This document shows positions 8,463 to 18,687 of a stretch of 60,551 nucleotides of DNA, in pieces. A program made the position numbers and the translations under genes. The stretch lies in assembly GCA_009920765.1 (NCBI GenBank), contig RFZJ01000014.1, positions 1 to 60,551 on the forward strand. Direction: 5' to 3'. Numbering within the stretch: position 1 is the first letter of the stretch; each line of letters begins with the position of its first letter. A model generated the notes under the pieces. The model did no database searches, was not told the DNA's origin, and worked only from the letters and a program-made list of their open reading frames with translations. Source of the DNA: Planctomycetota bacterium (GTDB lineage Bacteria > Planctomycetota > Planctomycetia > Gemmatales > Gemmataceae).

Positions 8463-9602
8463 TCATGCCTTTAACCTATTCAACCTGTTTTGCCATTGAT
8501 TAGCAGTTTCCAAGGGAAGGAGATCAAGATTTGCCAGCAAAGTGCGATTCAACTCTTCCAAGGAATCTGCCCTGACAGTTAAATGGCCAAGTTTACGGCC
8601 AGTGCGAGGTTCCTTGCCATAGTCATGCAAATGAGCGCCTGGTATCTGTAGAACTTTGGAAGCAATGGGCATGGAACCAATGAGATTGATCATTGCAGAA
8701 AAACCACGGGACTTGGGGGCGCCTAAGGGCAAACCTGCAACAGCACGAATATGATTTTCAAACTGGCTGGTTTCCGCACCTTCGATGGTCCAATGCCCGC
8801 TATTATGAACCCTTGGCGCCATCTCGTTGGCAATCAGCTTGCCCTCTTTTTCAAAAAACTCGACTGCAAGAATGCCAACATAATCAAGGGCTTGAAGAAC
8901 CCTGCCTACTTGGGCAGATGCTTGAAGATTAAGATCGGTGGCATGAACTTGGGCTGGGGCCAGAGAAAGACGCAAAATCCCCTCATGATGAAAATTTTCA
9001 ACAAGGGGATAAAAGAAAGTTGCACCGTCAATACCTCTGACAGCAATGCATGAAAGTTCACGGTCGAATTGAACAAATCCCTCAGCAATAATTCCCTTCT
9101 GCCCTAATTGGTTAAAAGCCTTAACTGCATCTTCAAAAGTTTTAACCAAGAACTGTCCTTTGCCATCGTAGCCAAATCTTCTGGTTTTAAGAATCAATGG
9201 CAAGTTGAGAACAGAAATGGCATGTTCCAACGAGGGCAAGTCATCAACTGGGTGAAAAGGGGCAGTAGCAATACCATGCTGATTAAAGAACTGCTTTTCC
9301 AAAAGTCGATCCTGACTTGATTCCAAGGCTTTTGGATGGGGAAAAACGGCACGAGCTTGGGCAAGCTTCCTCACAACTGAAACTGGAATGTTCTCAAATT
9401 CATAAGTGATCAACTCCGAAGAATCTACCAATTTCTGAAGCGCTGGTGCATCTTCAAAAGGGGCAACAATCTGCTCACCAAGCCAAGAGGCGGGGGAAGA
9501 GTGCGAGGGATCTAAAAAGATAAACTTAAACCCCAAGGGCATTCCTGCCAACGCCAGCATTCGAGCTAACTGCCCTGCGCCTAGTACTCCGATTGTTTTC
9601 AT
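8463..9602 (-). CDS. purK: 5-(carboxyamino)imidazole ribonucleotide synthase
   Basis: ATP-grasp enzyme that carboxylates AIR with ATP and bicarbonate to N5-CAIR in purine synthesis. The 379 residues begin with the PurK nucleotide motif TIGVLGAGQLARMLALAG, followed by the ATP-grasp lysine region KTRRFGYDGKGQ (about 140-152) and the metal-binding ENEMAPRVHNSGHWT-type segment (about 250). Length is standard. The gene starts two bases after purE, so the pair forms the usual purE-purK unit, with purE first. Confidence 0.97.
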   Translation of the reverse strand: MKTIGVLGAGQLARMLALAGMPLGFKFIFLDPSHSSPASWLGEQIVAPFEDAPALQKLVDSSELITYEFENIPVSVVRKLAQARAVFPHPKALESSQDRLLEKQFFNQHGIATAPFHPVDDLPSLEHAISVLNLPLILKTRRFGYDGKGQFLVKTFEDAVKAFNQLGQKGIIAEGFVQFDRELSCIAVRGIDGATFFYPLVENFHHEGILRLSLAPAQVHATDLNLQASAQVGRVLQALDYVGILAVEFFEKEGKLIANEMAPRVHNSGHWTIEGAETSQFENHIRAVAGLPLGAPKSRGFSAMINLIGSMPIASKVLQIPGAHLHDYGKEPRTGRKLGHLTVRADSLEELNRTLLANLDLLPLETANQWQNRLNRLKA

Positions 9603-9604
9603 GG

Positions 9605-10093
9605 TTAAGACCTGGGATCAGGATGATCAAGAACTTCTTTACTCTGATTAATTCGCCAAGCCCGCAGAGCTTCCCGCACCACCGGATTTTCATTTCCAAT
9701 GATCGAACAGGCAAGCAATGCAGCATTGATTGCACCTGCCTTGCCTATGGCAAGGGTGCCTACGGGCACTCCGCCGGGCATTTGCACGATTGAAAGCAAT
9801 GAATCCATGCCTTTAAGGCTTTTTGATTCCACGGGAACGCCCAACACGGGAAGAATAGTCCAGGAAGAAACCATACCGGGCAGATGAGCTGCACCGCCTG
9901 CGCCTGCAATTATGACCTTTAATCCCCTGCCTTCAGCACTTGAGGCATAATCCCGAAGGAGATCTGGGGTACGATGGGCGGAAACCACCTTAACCTCGGA
10001 TACAACTTTAAGTTTGTCCAAAACTTCGACAACATGCTGCATGGTTTCCCAATCAGACCTGGACCCCATGATGACGCCAATGACTGGTGGCAT
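9605..10093 (-). CDS. purE: N5-carboxyaminoimidazole ribonucleotide mutase
   Basis: This class I PurE moves the carboxyl group of N5-CAIR to C4, giving CAIR. The 162 residues include the start [13 protein letters not shown], the active-site SAHRTPD (about 39-45), and [10 protein letters not shown] (about 70-79), all typical of the bacterial enzyme. GAGGTG lies upstream of the ATG. It sits directly ahead of purK, with which it acts; presence of both indicates the two-step bacterial route rather than direct CO2 carboxylation. Confidence 0.97.
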   Translation of the reverse strand: MPPVIGVIMGSRSDWETMQHVVEVLDKLKVVSEVKVVSAHRTPDLLRDYASSAEGRGLKVIIAGAGGAAHLPGMVSSWTILPVLGVPVESKSLKGMDSLLSIVQMPGGVPVGTLAIGKAGAINAALLACSIIGNENPVVREALRAWRINQSKEVLDHPDPRS

Positions 10094-10188
10094 GAATCAC
10101 CTCAAAAAAGGTTAAAGTTTCTATTGAATGGTTTATTCCAAAAAACAGGAAGAGGCCAGCAATCAGAGAGAAAAAAAAGTCCATGGGG

Positions 10189-11184
10189 TTAAAACCGGGC
10201 CAACTGTCGGGGCAAAAAACCATCAAGCCCCCCAAGGCTTTCCAAGCACCAGCGCTGGTGATCCGCCATCGGATTATCTTTTTGCAACTTTTTTCGATGA
10301 GCGAAGATTGCAGGTATTTCCCTGATAAAACTCAACTTTCCCATCAAGAATGGAAGCAATGTCCCCTCGGTGCCTCTACGCCATGCTTTTGCAAGCAGGG
10401 TCAGCAAATGCAAAGGAAGTGTGCGCCATAATAATTGACAAGGAATATTTCTCCAATAAACCCTTTCTTCGTTAAGCGATTGCCTTTCCAGCAATTTACG
10501 ATTCAAACCGGGGTTGCCATAGGATGAAGAAACGCGATGAAGCACCTTGGAACATGGTTGAAAAACGACATCATACCCAGCCCAATGCAATCTGAAAGAA
10601 AGATCAACATCTTCAAAATATGCGCCAAAAGATTCTGGATAGGCGCCCACCTTGAGAAAAACTTCACGCCTGTAAAAAGCACTACTGCCACTAGCGCCAA
10701 ATACCGGCCCTGGAACCATCCATTTTTCTTCAATGATTTGGCCATTTCCCCGCTTGGTGGCAACACCCGAAGCGAAGTAAGCATCGCCTGCACTATCAAT
10801 AACGGCCCGGCCCTCGATTTGGCCTGGCCAGCGCAAAACTAGGGGCGCAACTGCAGCAACTTTGGGATCTTCAAACGTATCTAAAGCCATTTCAGCCCAA
10901 CCGGCGCAGACCTCGGTATCATCGTTAAGCAACTCGACCACATCATGAATTGCAGCTTGAACGCCAAGATTTGCCGCTTTGCAAAAGCCTAATCTTTTAG
11001 GAGTGCGAATTACTTTGACACCTTTGAATTTTGCTGCAACTTCACTAATGCACTTATTTTCAGAGGCATCATCAACGACAATGATTTCAGTGCTTAGGGG
11101 TGCGTTTCTACGCAAAGAAGACAGGCATCTTGCGAGCAGGTCGGGTCGGGAATAACTGGGAATAACCACGGATAAGGTATGCAA
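10189..11184 (-). CDS. family 2 glycosyltransferase
   Basis: The protein starts with LSVVIPSYSRPDLLARCLSS and has IIVVDDASENK, LLNDDTEV (the DXD-like sugar-nucleotide site) and YFEDVDLSFRLHWAGYDV, which together define GT2 glycosyltransferases of the GT-A fold, similar to those that build O-antigen or exopolysaccharide. The reading frame is open to an ATG at 11244, but that would overlap the upstream gene by 41 bases; a TTG at 11184 with AGAGG about eight bases upstream lies 20 bases after that gene's stop and keeps the whole catalytic domain, so I chose it. No membrane helix is evident. Donor and acceptor are unknown. It forms an operon with the next GT2 gene. Confidence 0.87.
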   Translation of the reverse strand: MHTLSVVIPSYSRPDLLARCLSSLRRNAPLSTEIIVVDDASENKCISEVAAKFKGVKVIRTPKRLGFCKAANLGVQAAIHDVVELLNDDTEVCAGWAEMALDTFEDPKVAAVAPLVLRWPGQIEGRAVIDSAGDAYFASGVATKRGNGQIIEEKWMVPGPVFGASGSSAFYRREVFLKVGAYPESFGAYFEDVDLSFRLHWAGYDVVFQPCSKVLHRVSSSYGNPGLNRKLLERQSLNEERVYWRNIPCQLLWRTLPLHLLTLLAKAWRRGTEGTLLPFLMGKLSFIREIPAIFAHRKKLQKDNPMADHQRWCLESLGGLDGFLPRQLARF

Positions 11185-11203
11185 ATTCGAGCCTCTGAAA
11201 AGA

Positions 11204-12313
11204 TTAGGCTGAAGGTTCTGCCAAGGCTGCAAGAAACTCCACACGGGCCTTGTTCAAACTACCCGAAGACATCAACTTGGAGTATCGGGCCAGCCTGTCA
11301 TACCATTTGACAGCCCGCGAATCGCCAAGAAATCGCGACCAAATCCCCATCACGAATGCCTCACAGCGAATCACCCTGCACATCCATTTGGATTCGCTTT
11401 TGCTCCAATGCTTCCGGGCATAGGTCATCAAAGCCTGACGCGTGATCACCCGCAATCGGGGCGGAACTCTACGAACATGAATGGGGGCATGGTGAACCAC
11501 CGTCAGCGAAGGTTCATAGCAAACATCATAGCCAGCCTTCGCAATGCGTTTGCAAAGATCAACATCTTCGTAGTAGAGAAAATAATCGGTATCAAACTTT
11601 TTCAATTTCTCGAGGCAAACCCTTTGTGCCAGCATGCAGCAACCCGTGATCCAATCAACTTTTTGCGACTCATCATTCTTATGAAGGCTATATTTGCGCC
11701 ATGCCCTCGGCAGAAACTTGCGTGTCAGGGTTCCCATGAATGTGGGGAAAGGCCCGGTTGAACCCTGCACACTACCATCAGGGTTTCGCAGGCCAAAACC
11801 AATGACACCAACTTTACCTTGATGAAAATTATTGGCATTCAAATACGAATCAATGTTATCAAGAAAGTTTTTTTCCGGGGTGATATCAGGATTGAGGATT
11901 AAAATCCAGTCGCCACTAGATAGCGTGCACCCCTCATTAACCGCACAGGAAAAACCTCGGTTTCTAGTCCACCTTCGCAGAGAAACATAAGCCTTTGAAC
12001 GCAGTCTGCGAATTGCGGGATGATAGGAGGAATTATTATCGATGACTATAATTTCTGCATGACCTTTTCGAACCAACTCGCATTGCCCCAACTTTCGCAC
12101 CAACTGCTCGGTGTATTTCCATTGACGATAATTTACAATCACCACAGAGATTTTGATTTGAGTTGATTGTTTGAAATTGTCAGCAGGAAGCTGTTTGGCT
12201 TCCGAGCTTGCCTGCAACAATAGTAACGAGCTTTCAAAATCTGGCATCTTGCCCCATTTCTGACTCAAACCTTCCGTGGCTATGAGTTCATCCAGCATAA
12301 ACGAAGTGGGCAA
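11204..12313 (-). CDS. family 2 glycosyltransferase (rhamnosyltransferase-like)
   Basis: The 369 residues carry ISVVIVNYRQW, EIIVIDNNSS, the acceptor-side segment RNRGFSCAVNEG, LILNPDITPE (DXD-type motif) and YYEDVDLCKRIAKAGYDV. This pattern is close to the WbbL/rhamnosyltransferase branch of GT2. A helical 55-residue N-terminal extension precedes the catalytic domain. The longest frame starts at a TTG at 12313; an ATG at 12298 is equally possible, and neither has a clear ribosome site. It lies between a PIG-L deacetylase gene and a second GT2, so the three probably work on one surface polysaccharide or glycolipid. Confidence 0.88.
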   Translation of the reverse strand: MPTSFMLDELIATEGLSQKWGKMPDFESSLLLLQASSEAKQLPADNFKQSTQIKISVVIVNYRQWKYTEQLVRKLGQCELVRKGHAEIIVIDNNSSYHPAIRRLRSKAYVSLRRWTRNRGFSCAVNEGCTLSSGDWILILNPDITPEKNFLDNIDSYLNANNFHQGKVGVIGFGLRNPDGSVQGSTGPFPTFMGTLTRKFLPRAWRKYSLHKNDESQKVDWITGCCMLAQRVCLEKLKKFDTDYFLYYEDVDLCKRIAKAGYDVCYEPSLTVVHHAPIHVRRVPPRLRVITRQALMTYARKHWSKSESKWMCRVIRCEAFVMGIWSRFLGDSRAVKWYDRLARYSKLMSSGSLNKARVEFLAALAEPSA

Positions 12314-12343
12314 GCAGGGGCAATGCCACTCCCCTAACCCAAA

Positions 12344-13225
12344 TCACTCATCGTCCCTATAATCACCGTAATCTATTGCACCTATTTGACTTGCGACGTT
12401 CAAAGCGGTGGGCAAGAAAGGAAATAGCCAGGCTTTTTTTGCAGCATCAAGCTTGCCACCGTACTCAGAAATCTCGAATGCTTCGACTAGGTGGATTTTT
12501 TCACCCTTCTCCACCCCATATGTTTGAATGACTAAATCGCGAAATCGATCGGCGTAGGGTTTGATCCATTCTTCCATCGCTTTTTGCAACCACGCCTTTC
12601 TATCATCACAATTTGCAGGCAGTGCATCGAAAAACACACCATTGTAAGGGAGCCATTCGTAGAACTGAGAAACATGGCAATCCATCATGCTCATCATGGA
12701 AGCAAAAACAGGTTCAATATCGACCACGATATCAGCATGAAAAGGAATGGGCTTACGAAAATCATCCGCAAAATAACCAAAAACAGGATTGTTTTTAAGA
12801 TGCGGAGTATCAGGGCAGACTGCGGGCACTGTAACCATATAAGCAGCATCCTGAACCAAAATGGAAGTGTAACGATGGTCGGGATGATAATCATTGGGTC
12901 TGTGGGTCAGGACGAGATCGGGTTTAAAATTGCGAATAAGCCTGATAATTTCATGTCTGGCTTCCAACGTGGGCATTAAGGCCCCGTCCGTAAAGTCAAG
13001 AACCCGGTATTCGGCGCCGATAACCTTGCCCGCAGCGGCAGCCTCTGCTTTCCTGCGCTTGGCTAATTCAGGCCCTTTCATGGTTTGATGCCCACCACTG
13101 CCATCGGTCACACTTATAAGCAGCACTTCGCACCCATGCTTGCGCCAAAGTGTGGAAGTACCACCCACCTTAATGTCTACATCGTCGGGATGAGCGCCAA
13201 TTGCAAGAATTCGTGGAGATGCCAT
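12344..13225 (-). CDS. PIG-L/LmbE-family N-deacetylase
   Basis: Metal-dependent deacetylase family that removes acetyl groups from N-acetylglucosamine-type sugars. The zinc-binding AHPDD motif lies near residues 10-14 and a later HPDHR supplies the third ligand. The 293 residues are close to family length. The chosen ATG at 13225 has GAGGA nine bases upstream; a TTG two codons earlier is possible. It is oriented with the two downstream GT2 genes, as expected for a sugar-modification cluster. Substrate is unknown; BshB-type bacillithiol enzymes are relatives, but there is no BshA or BshC nearby. Confidence 0.9.
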   Translation of the reverse strand: MASPRILAIGAHPDDVDIKVGGTSTLWRKHGCEVLLISVTDGSGGHQTMKGPELAKRRKAEAAAAGKVIGAEYRVLDFTDGALMPTLEARHEIIRLIRNFKPDLVLTHRPNDYHPDHRYTSILVQDAAYMVTVPAVCPDTPHLKNNPVFGYFADDFRKPIPFHADIVVDIEPVFASMMSMMDCHVSQFYEWLPYNGVFFDALPANCDDRKAWLQKAMEEWIKPYADRFRDLVIQTYGVEKGEKIHLVEAFEISEYGGKLDAAKKAWLFPFLPTALNVASQIGAIDYGDYRDDE

Positions 13226-13231
13226 AATCAA

Positions 13232-13585
13232 TGATCCTCAAGCTAAATAAACTGTTTAAAGTAAGAAATATACTCTGATCGCACTCCAATTTCCATCAAT
13301 TGCATGGAAGATTAAGGCTAATTTTTAGTTTGGGTTGTTGGATTTGTTATTTTAATCTTAATAATATGGTTTAAGGTCACCGGCAAGCTTTGACATTTTC
13401 CACCTTAAATCCTTATTTATTAGTTCTTTGTTTCTTTATTTGGTAATGTTGGCTTGGTAATATCATGCCTGCTGGTCGTCAAGGAAAGACGGCGTGGTTG
13501 GAGAAGTTTTTCTCAATTCGCGATGGTTGGAACCCAATACCCAAGCATTTTTTAGTGGCAATGATTTGTATTGGGAGATTCTCTT
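13232..13585. other. intergenic region between divergent genes, possible promoter
   Basis: The stretch is AT-rich and holds no convincing gene. A plus-strand TTGACA at 13390-13395 followed after 18 bases by TATTTA (13414-13419) is a plausible sigma-70 promoter for the fused spermidine-synthase-like genes. A 109-codon frame beginning at 13465 overlaps the downstream gene in another frame and has no recognisable features, so I treat it as noise. Confidence 0.4.
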
Positions 13586-16033
13586 TTGGCTTTTCAGATG
13601 ACCCTTTTGTTTGCATTGACACTATTTTCAAGTGCGACATTACTGTTTTTAGTGCAACCCATGGTAGGAAAAATACTCCTTCCGTATTTAGGCGGAACTC
13701 CCTCCGTCTGGAATACCTGCATGGTATTTTTTCAAGCAGCATTATTAGGTGGCTACACCTATGCCCACTGGCTCACCAAAAACAGGCCGTTTAAATCACA
13801 GATTTTAATTCATAGCATCGTATTAGGTTTGGCATTTTTACCCCTTGCAATCATGCGTTTTGATGCAGGAATTCTTGCAAGAACTATTTTACCCCCCCCA
13901 ACTTCAAGTAACCCTGCCCTTTGGTTACTTTTTGTTTTATCCCTGGTTGCAGGCCTTCCCTTCTTTGCTGTTTCAACTTCAGCACCATTACTTCAAAAAT
14001 GGTTCTCCACCTCCGATCACCCTGATGCCAAAGATCCATATTTCCTTTATGGAGCAAGCAATCTGGGTAGCATGATCGGATTGCTGATCTACCCTTTTGT
14101 GATTGAACCAAAAATTGGGGTTGCAACCCAGGCTGTGCTTTGGGTGTTTGGCTATGCAGGCCTTATGGGCATGACATTTCTTTGTGCAACGATGGCATCC
14201 AAGCGACAATTGCAAGAAAACACGAAAAACAATGTTGTTGCAGAACCCTCCCCGAGTAATTTCACAAGATTTAGATGGGTGGCACTCGCCTTCATTCCTT
14301 CGAGTCTTATGCTTGGTACCACCACGTATCTCACTACCGACATCGCAGCAATTCCATTACTTTGGATTCTGCCCTTAAGCCTATATATTCTCAGCTTCAT
14401 TCTTGTGTTTTCTCACATACCAGCTTCCGTCTACCTGCTATTTGTAATCAGCATGCCTTTAATCTGGCTTGCCAAAAGTGCCAATCTTCCAGAATGGCAG
14501 GGATTAGGCTTCGAATCTCTAGTAACCTGGCTCGATGACACCGCCCGGGCACTCAAAAAAGATACCACCGTTTCTTTTTTCCAAATAACCTACACTTTGC
14601 TTACTGTTATGTTTGTCGGGCTATTTTTCAAATCCCACAATCGTATTCGCCTTGGCATGGTCTTGGTTACGCCAATTCTGTTTTTGTTTGTAGTTTTTAT
14701 GCATCAGATTAAAACCGCTCTCGATCTTCGCGAAGTCGAAATCATCGGCATCCATCTTGCACTGCTTTTCGTAACCGCAATGTTGACCCATGGCGAATTA
14801 GCAAGAACCAGGCCGGCTGCATCCCACCTCACCGAGTTTTATCTATTAATGTCGTTGGGTGGAGTTCTTGGGGGCATTTTTAATGCACTCATTTCTCCCG
14901 TCCTTTTTCCACGTATTCTTGAATACCCACTCGTTGCAGCTTTTGCTTTGATTTTACTCCCTGGATTTTCCTTACCCAGCCCCATCAAATGGGTCGCAGT
15001 CCCCATCCGAACTTTTGGTTTCCTCGTTGGTGCTGTTGCAGTGGGTATACTTTTAGTTCAAAATTGCCTGGATCGAAGTTATGCACTTGAAAAAGCAAAT
15101 AACGCACCCGAGTTTGTACGCAGTTTTGCACGAATGATCGCAACAGGCTGCAATGACCGCACCAACCTGCTCTTTGAAGAGCGCAATTTCTTCGGCTGCT
15201 TCACCATTCAAAAATGGGAAAGCCCCACAACAGGCGAAATGTATCACACCATGTACCATGGCACCACCAACCACGGTATGCAATGCGTCGAACCTGCTGA
15301 AAGGCGCATCGATACCCTTACCTATTTCCACAAAATCGGGGCAATAGGCCAGCTTTTTGAAGCTGTTGAAAAAAAGAAGAATGGCGCTCCCGTCAACATG
15401 GGAGTTCTTGGGGTGGGTACCGGCACGCTCGCAGCATATTCAAAAAAAGGCTGGGGCCTTACCATGTACGAAATTGATCCCGCAGTGGTTAAATCTTCGA
15501 TTGATCGATCTGATTATTTTTCTTTCGTAAACGATGCAAAAAATCGAGGCGTTAAGGTCGATATCATTCTCGGCGATGGAAGATTGCAATTCCTGAAAGC
15601 CCCTGAAGCTTCTTACGATCTAATTTTCATGGATGCATTCACTTCAGATGCCGTTCCCGTGCATCTTCTTACACGCGAAGCATTTGATATATACCTTAAA
15701 AAGCTTGCACCTGGTGGAATTATTGTCCTAAATATTGCCAATCGTTACTTAAACTTTGAACATGTGCTTGGGAACATGACCGAAGATCGAAATATCGTGG
15801 GTATGATTCAAGGCGGATACGAAGTCAGAGAGATAGACAAATATGGAACCAACTGGGTAGTGATGGCTCGTAAAACAGAAGATTTTGGTGTTCTACCCGA
15901 ACTTAAGGCAGAGCTTAAGACCGATTCAGAAGATTGGGTGGAAACATGGAGAAAAATTGAATCCAATCCCAAACTTGGAGTTTGGACTGATGATTATTCG
16001 AATTTGCCAAGCATATTCAAATGGAGTCGATAG
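13586..16033 (+). CDS. membrane-fused spermidine synthase-like protein, copy 1
   Basis: A multi-helix N-terminal half of about 550 residues begins with a segment containing LFSSATLLFLVQPMVGK; helices continue to about residue 500. The C-terminal domain is a Rossmann methyltransferase-like fold of the spermidine synthase type, with GVLGVGTGTLAAY (about 606) and FMDAFTSDAVP. This matches the fused MFS/spermidine-synthase-like family, whose reaction is generally not proven. The frame opens at a TTG at 13571, but a TTG at 13586 has GGGAGA seven bases upstream and aligns with the start of copy 2. Copy 2 follows after 39 bases. The active site faces the cytoplasm if the family topology holds. Confidence 0.85.
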   Translation: MAFQMTLLFALTLFSSATLLFLVQPMVGKILLPYLGGTPSVWNTCMVFFQAALLGGYTYAHWLTKNRPFKSQILIHSIVLGLAFLPLAIMRFDAGILARTILPPPTSSNPALWLLFVLSLVAGLPFFAVSTSAPLLQKWFSTSDHPDAKDPYFLYGASNLGSMIGLLIYPFVIEPKIGVATQAVLWVFGYAGLMGMTFLCATMASKRQLQENTKNNVVAEPSPSNFTRFRWVALAFIPSSLMLGTTTYLTTDIAAIPLLWILPLSLYILSFILVFSHIPASVYLLFVISMPLIWLAKSANLPEWQGLGFESLVTWLDDTARALKKDTTVSFFQITYTLLTVMFVGLFFKSHNRIRLGMVLVTPILFLFVVFMHQIKTALDLREVEIIGIHLALLFVTAMLTHGELARTRPAASHLTEFYLLMSLGGVLGGIFNALISPVLFPRILEYPLVAAFALILLPGFSLPSPIKWVAVPIRTFGFLVGAVAVGILLVQNCLDRSYALEKANNAPEFVRSFARMIATGCNDRTNLLFEERNFFGCFTIQKWESPTTGEMYHTMYHGTTNHGMQCVEPAERRIDTLTYFHKIGAIGQLFEAVEKKKNGAPVNMGVLGVGTGTLAAYSKKGWGLTMYEIDPAVVKSSIDRSDYFSFVNDAKNRGVKVDIILGDGRLQFLKAPEASYDLIFMDAFTSDAVPVHLLTREAFDIYLKKLAPGGIIVLNIANRYLNFEHVLGNMTEDRNIVGMIQGGYEVREIDKYGTNWVVMARKTEDFGVLPELKAELKTDSEDWVETWRKIESNPKLGVWTDDYSNLPSIFKWSR

Positions 16034-16072
16034 ACTAATAACTATTATACTTTTTTAGCTAGGAGAAAGACC

Positions 16073-18670
16073 TTGTCTCCCTTTCAGATCAACATGTTGG
16101 CAGCCTATGCGTTCACATTATTCAGTAGTGCAACGCTGTTATTTCTAGTGCAACCCATGATCGGGAAAATGATTCTTCCCCTTCTCGGAGGAACCCCCGC
16201 AGTATGGAATACCTGCATGGTTTTCTTCCAGGCCCTTCTTCTTGCAGGGTATGGATACGCCCACCTTTCCACCACTTTTCTTGGGGTTCGAAAGCAAGCC
16301 CTCGTTCACATGGGAGTCATGCTATTACCCATTTTGTTTTTTCCGATAGCAATCAATAAGACCTTCCTTGAGGGCGGCGAGGACAACCCGATTTCAGGCC
16401 TTCTACTGCTTCTTTTTACCTCCGTGGGGGTTCCCTTCTTCGTTGTCTCTAGTAGTGCACCCATCCTGCAAAAATGGTTTTCCAGCACCAATCACCCTGC
16501 TGCAAAAGACCCCTATTTCCTTTATGGCGCCAGCAATCTTGGCAGTATGCTCTCATTGGTTGGCTACCCTTTATTCGTAGAACCTTACCTTCTCCTAGCT
16601 GACCAGAAAAAGTACTGGGCTGTAGGCTACGGTTTTTTAATGTTACTTACGGCACTAAGCGGCTGGCTCATGTACAAATGCCCTCCTGCTGAAGTTAGCT
16701 CAAGCATTAACCCTGAAACAGAAGATTCATCTGAAAAGGTTTCATGGGGCCGAAGAAGCTGGTGGGTTCTTCTTGGTGCGGTTCCATCCAGCTTGATGTT
16801 GGGTGCAACCACTTATATGACCACGGATATTGCAGCCATCCCTTTGCTTTGGGTACTGCCCCTGGGCCTTTATCTCCTGAGCTTTATCATTGTGTTTTCG
16901 CGGGTGCCCAAATGGGTTCATTCTTCGATGATCATTGCAACTCCCATGCTTGCACTACTTTTGGTGTTCATGATGCTTTCAGAAATCAGACCACCTAAAG
17001 TTTACTACACTGTTGCAATCCATCTTATCTGCTTGTTCACTGTCTCCATGGTTTGCCATGGAGAACTTGCAAGAAATCGCCCTACTACCAAATACCTGAC
17101 CGAGTACTTTTTATGGATGTCGTTTGGTGGCGTGGTTGGCGGGCTTTTCAATGGTCTTCTTGCTCCCATCGTCTTTTACGGAATTGTTGAATACCAACTC
17201 ATCCTTATGGGTACATGCTTTATTCTTCCTCCGCTTTTCACCAGTAAACCCAATAAATGGAACAACCCTGCAGATCTTAGCCTTGCCTTGCTTTTCATCA
17301 TTGGTGGCGCAGTACTCATCTATTTACGAACCAAGGATAATGACATCGCCTACGAGGTTCTGAAAAGCACCAAGAACTGGATCTGGCATGCAAGCATTGT
17401 TGGTATCTTTCTTGTTTATGGTGTTTATTACATATTCAAAGAAAAAGACCAACGGCTCGAAAGGGCCTTGGATATTGTTCTCCCTCTCGCTTTAGCTTTT
17501 CTTTCCTTTGGTCTTATCTGGGGCCTTTTTTCAGACACCCTATGGCCCAGAGTCAAAGGCTTGGCAAGTTGGATCAACCTCAAGCCTGCTCAAACTCTTG
17601 CAATTCTTACTTACGGTGTTCCTACTGTTCTTTGCTACACCTTTGTCGAGCGACCTTTCCGCTTTGGCCTTAGTGTTGGCGCCATTTTACTTGCCTCAGG
17701 CTTTAATACTCTTTTTGACACCACTGTTTCCTACCAGGATCGCAGCTTCTTTGGTGTCCTAAAAGTCGAAAACGACCGATTCTTCCGCAGGCTTGTTCAT
17801 GGAACAACCTTGCACGGCAAGCAATTCCTTGATCCGGATGGCCATGGTATTCCCCTGACCTATTACCATGAAACAGGGCCGATTGGCCATGTTATGGCTG
17901 CTTACAATGTACCTGACAAAGATAACAAATACCCTAATTGCGCTTTCATTGGCTTGGGTACAGGCACCATGGCTGCTTACGCCCAAAAAGGCCAGCATGT
18001 AACGTTTTACGATATTGATCCCGTGGTCAAACGCATCTCCTTTGATAACGACAAATACTTCACCTTTGTTGAAGATGCCCGCACCAAAGGTGCCAAGGTC
18101 GATCTTGTATTGGGCGATGCCCGCTTGACCATGGAAAGGCAGGACCTTACCGAGGATGAAAAATACAAAATCGTCGTGGTCGATGCTTTTAGTTCTGATG
18201 CAATCCCAATCCACTTGATCACTCGTGAAGCACTGAAAATGTACCTAACGAAAATCACTCCTGATGGCTTGATTTGCTTTCATATTTCCAACCGATATCT
18301 TGATCTAAAGCCCGTACTTGCAAATCTAGCCAGGGCAGAAAACCTCAAGGCCCTTTATTTCAGCGATGATGATGAAGCTGAAGCAGGTAAAGCCCGTTCA
18401 ACCTGGGTCGTATTGGCAAAAAACCAACAGGCCCTTTCCCGATTGCTTACCAAAGAAAGCCTTAGGCCTATTCAAGCCGAATGGGATAGACCTCTTAAAA
18501 TGCTCTCTGGAATGTCTTGGGAACAAAGCCCAGGGCCTGGTTCTTTTGCCCTGATGCTTTTGGGTGCGCTAAGAAACACCGATGCACCTTGGGAACCTGT
18601 AAGAACCCGTGATGATGTGGGCGTTTGGAGCGATGACTACTCCAATCTTCTCAGCGTATTCATGTGGTAA
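16073..18670 (+). CDS. membrane-fused spermidine synthase-like protein, copy 2
   Basis: This 865-residue paralogue of the preceding gene shares the opening block (LFSSATLLFLVQPMIGK), the motif KDPYFLYGASNLGSM in the membrane half and the Rossmann domain (FIGLGTGTMAAY at about 625, VVDAFSSDAIPIHL). It is longer than copy 1 mainly because of extra hydrophobic segments at about residues 400-540 and a C-terminal insertion near 770-850. The start is TTG with AGGAGAAAG upstream. Both copies end in a shared V-W-(S/T)-D-D-Y-S-N-L motif. A terminator follows 18 bases after the stop. The two are probably co-transcribed; whether they form a heteromer is unknown. Confidence 0.87.
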   Translation: MSPFQINMLAAYAFTLFSSATLLFLVQPMIGKMILPLLGGTPAVWNTCMVFFQALLLAGYGYAHLSTTFLGVRKQALVHMGVMLLPILFFPIAINKTFLEGGEDNPISGLLLLLFTSVGVPFFVVSSSAPILQKWFSSTNHPAAKDPYFLYGASNLGSMLSLVGYPLFVEPYLLLADQKKYWAVGYGFLMLLTALSGWLMYKCPPAEVSSSINPETEDSSEKVSWGRRSWWVLLGAVPSSLMLGATTYMTTDIAAIPLLWVLPLGLYLLSFIIVFSRVPKWVHSSMIIATPMLALLLVFMMLSEIRPPKVYYTVAIHLICLFTVSMVCHGELARNRPTTKYLTEYFLWMSFGGVVGGLFNGLLAPIVFYGIVEYQLILMGTCFILPPLFTSKPNKWNNPADLSLALLFIIGGAVLIYLRTKDNDIAYEVLKSTKNWIWHASIVGIFLVYGVYYIFKEKDQRLERALDIVLPLALAFLSFGLIWGLFSDTLWPRVKGLASWINLKPAQTLAILTYGVPTVLCYTFVERPFRFGLSVGAILLASGFNTLFDTTVSYQDRSFFGVLKVENDRFFRRLVHGTTLHGKQFLDPDGHGIPLTYYHETGPIGHVMAAYNVPDKDNKYPNCAFIGLGTGTMAAYAQKGQHVTFYDIDPVVKRISFDNDKYFTFVEDARTKGAKVDLVLGDARLTMERQDLTEDEKYKIVVVDAFSSDAIPIHLITREALKMYLTKITPDGLICFHISNRYLDLKPVLANLARAENLKALYFSDDDEAEAGKARSTWVVLAKNQQALSRLLTKESLRPIQAEWDRPLKMLSGMSWEQSPGPGSFALMLLGALRNTDAPWEPVRTRDDVGVWSDDYSNLLSVFMW

Positions 18671-18687
18671 AGCTACCTTCACAAAAT

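Noticed and set aside
13465..13794. 109-codon frame beginning MPAGRQGK ahead of the fused spermidine-synthase-like gene
   Set aside because: Overlaps the real gene in another frame and carries no domain.
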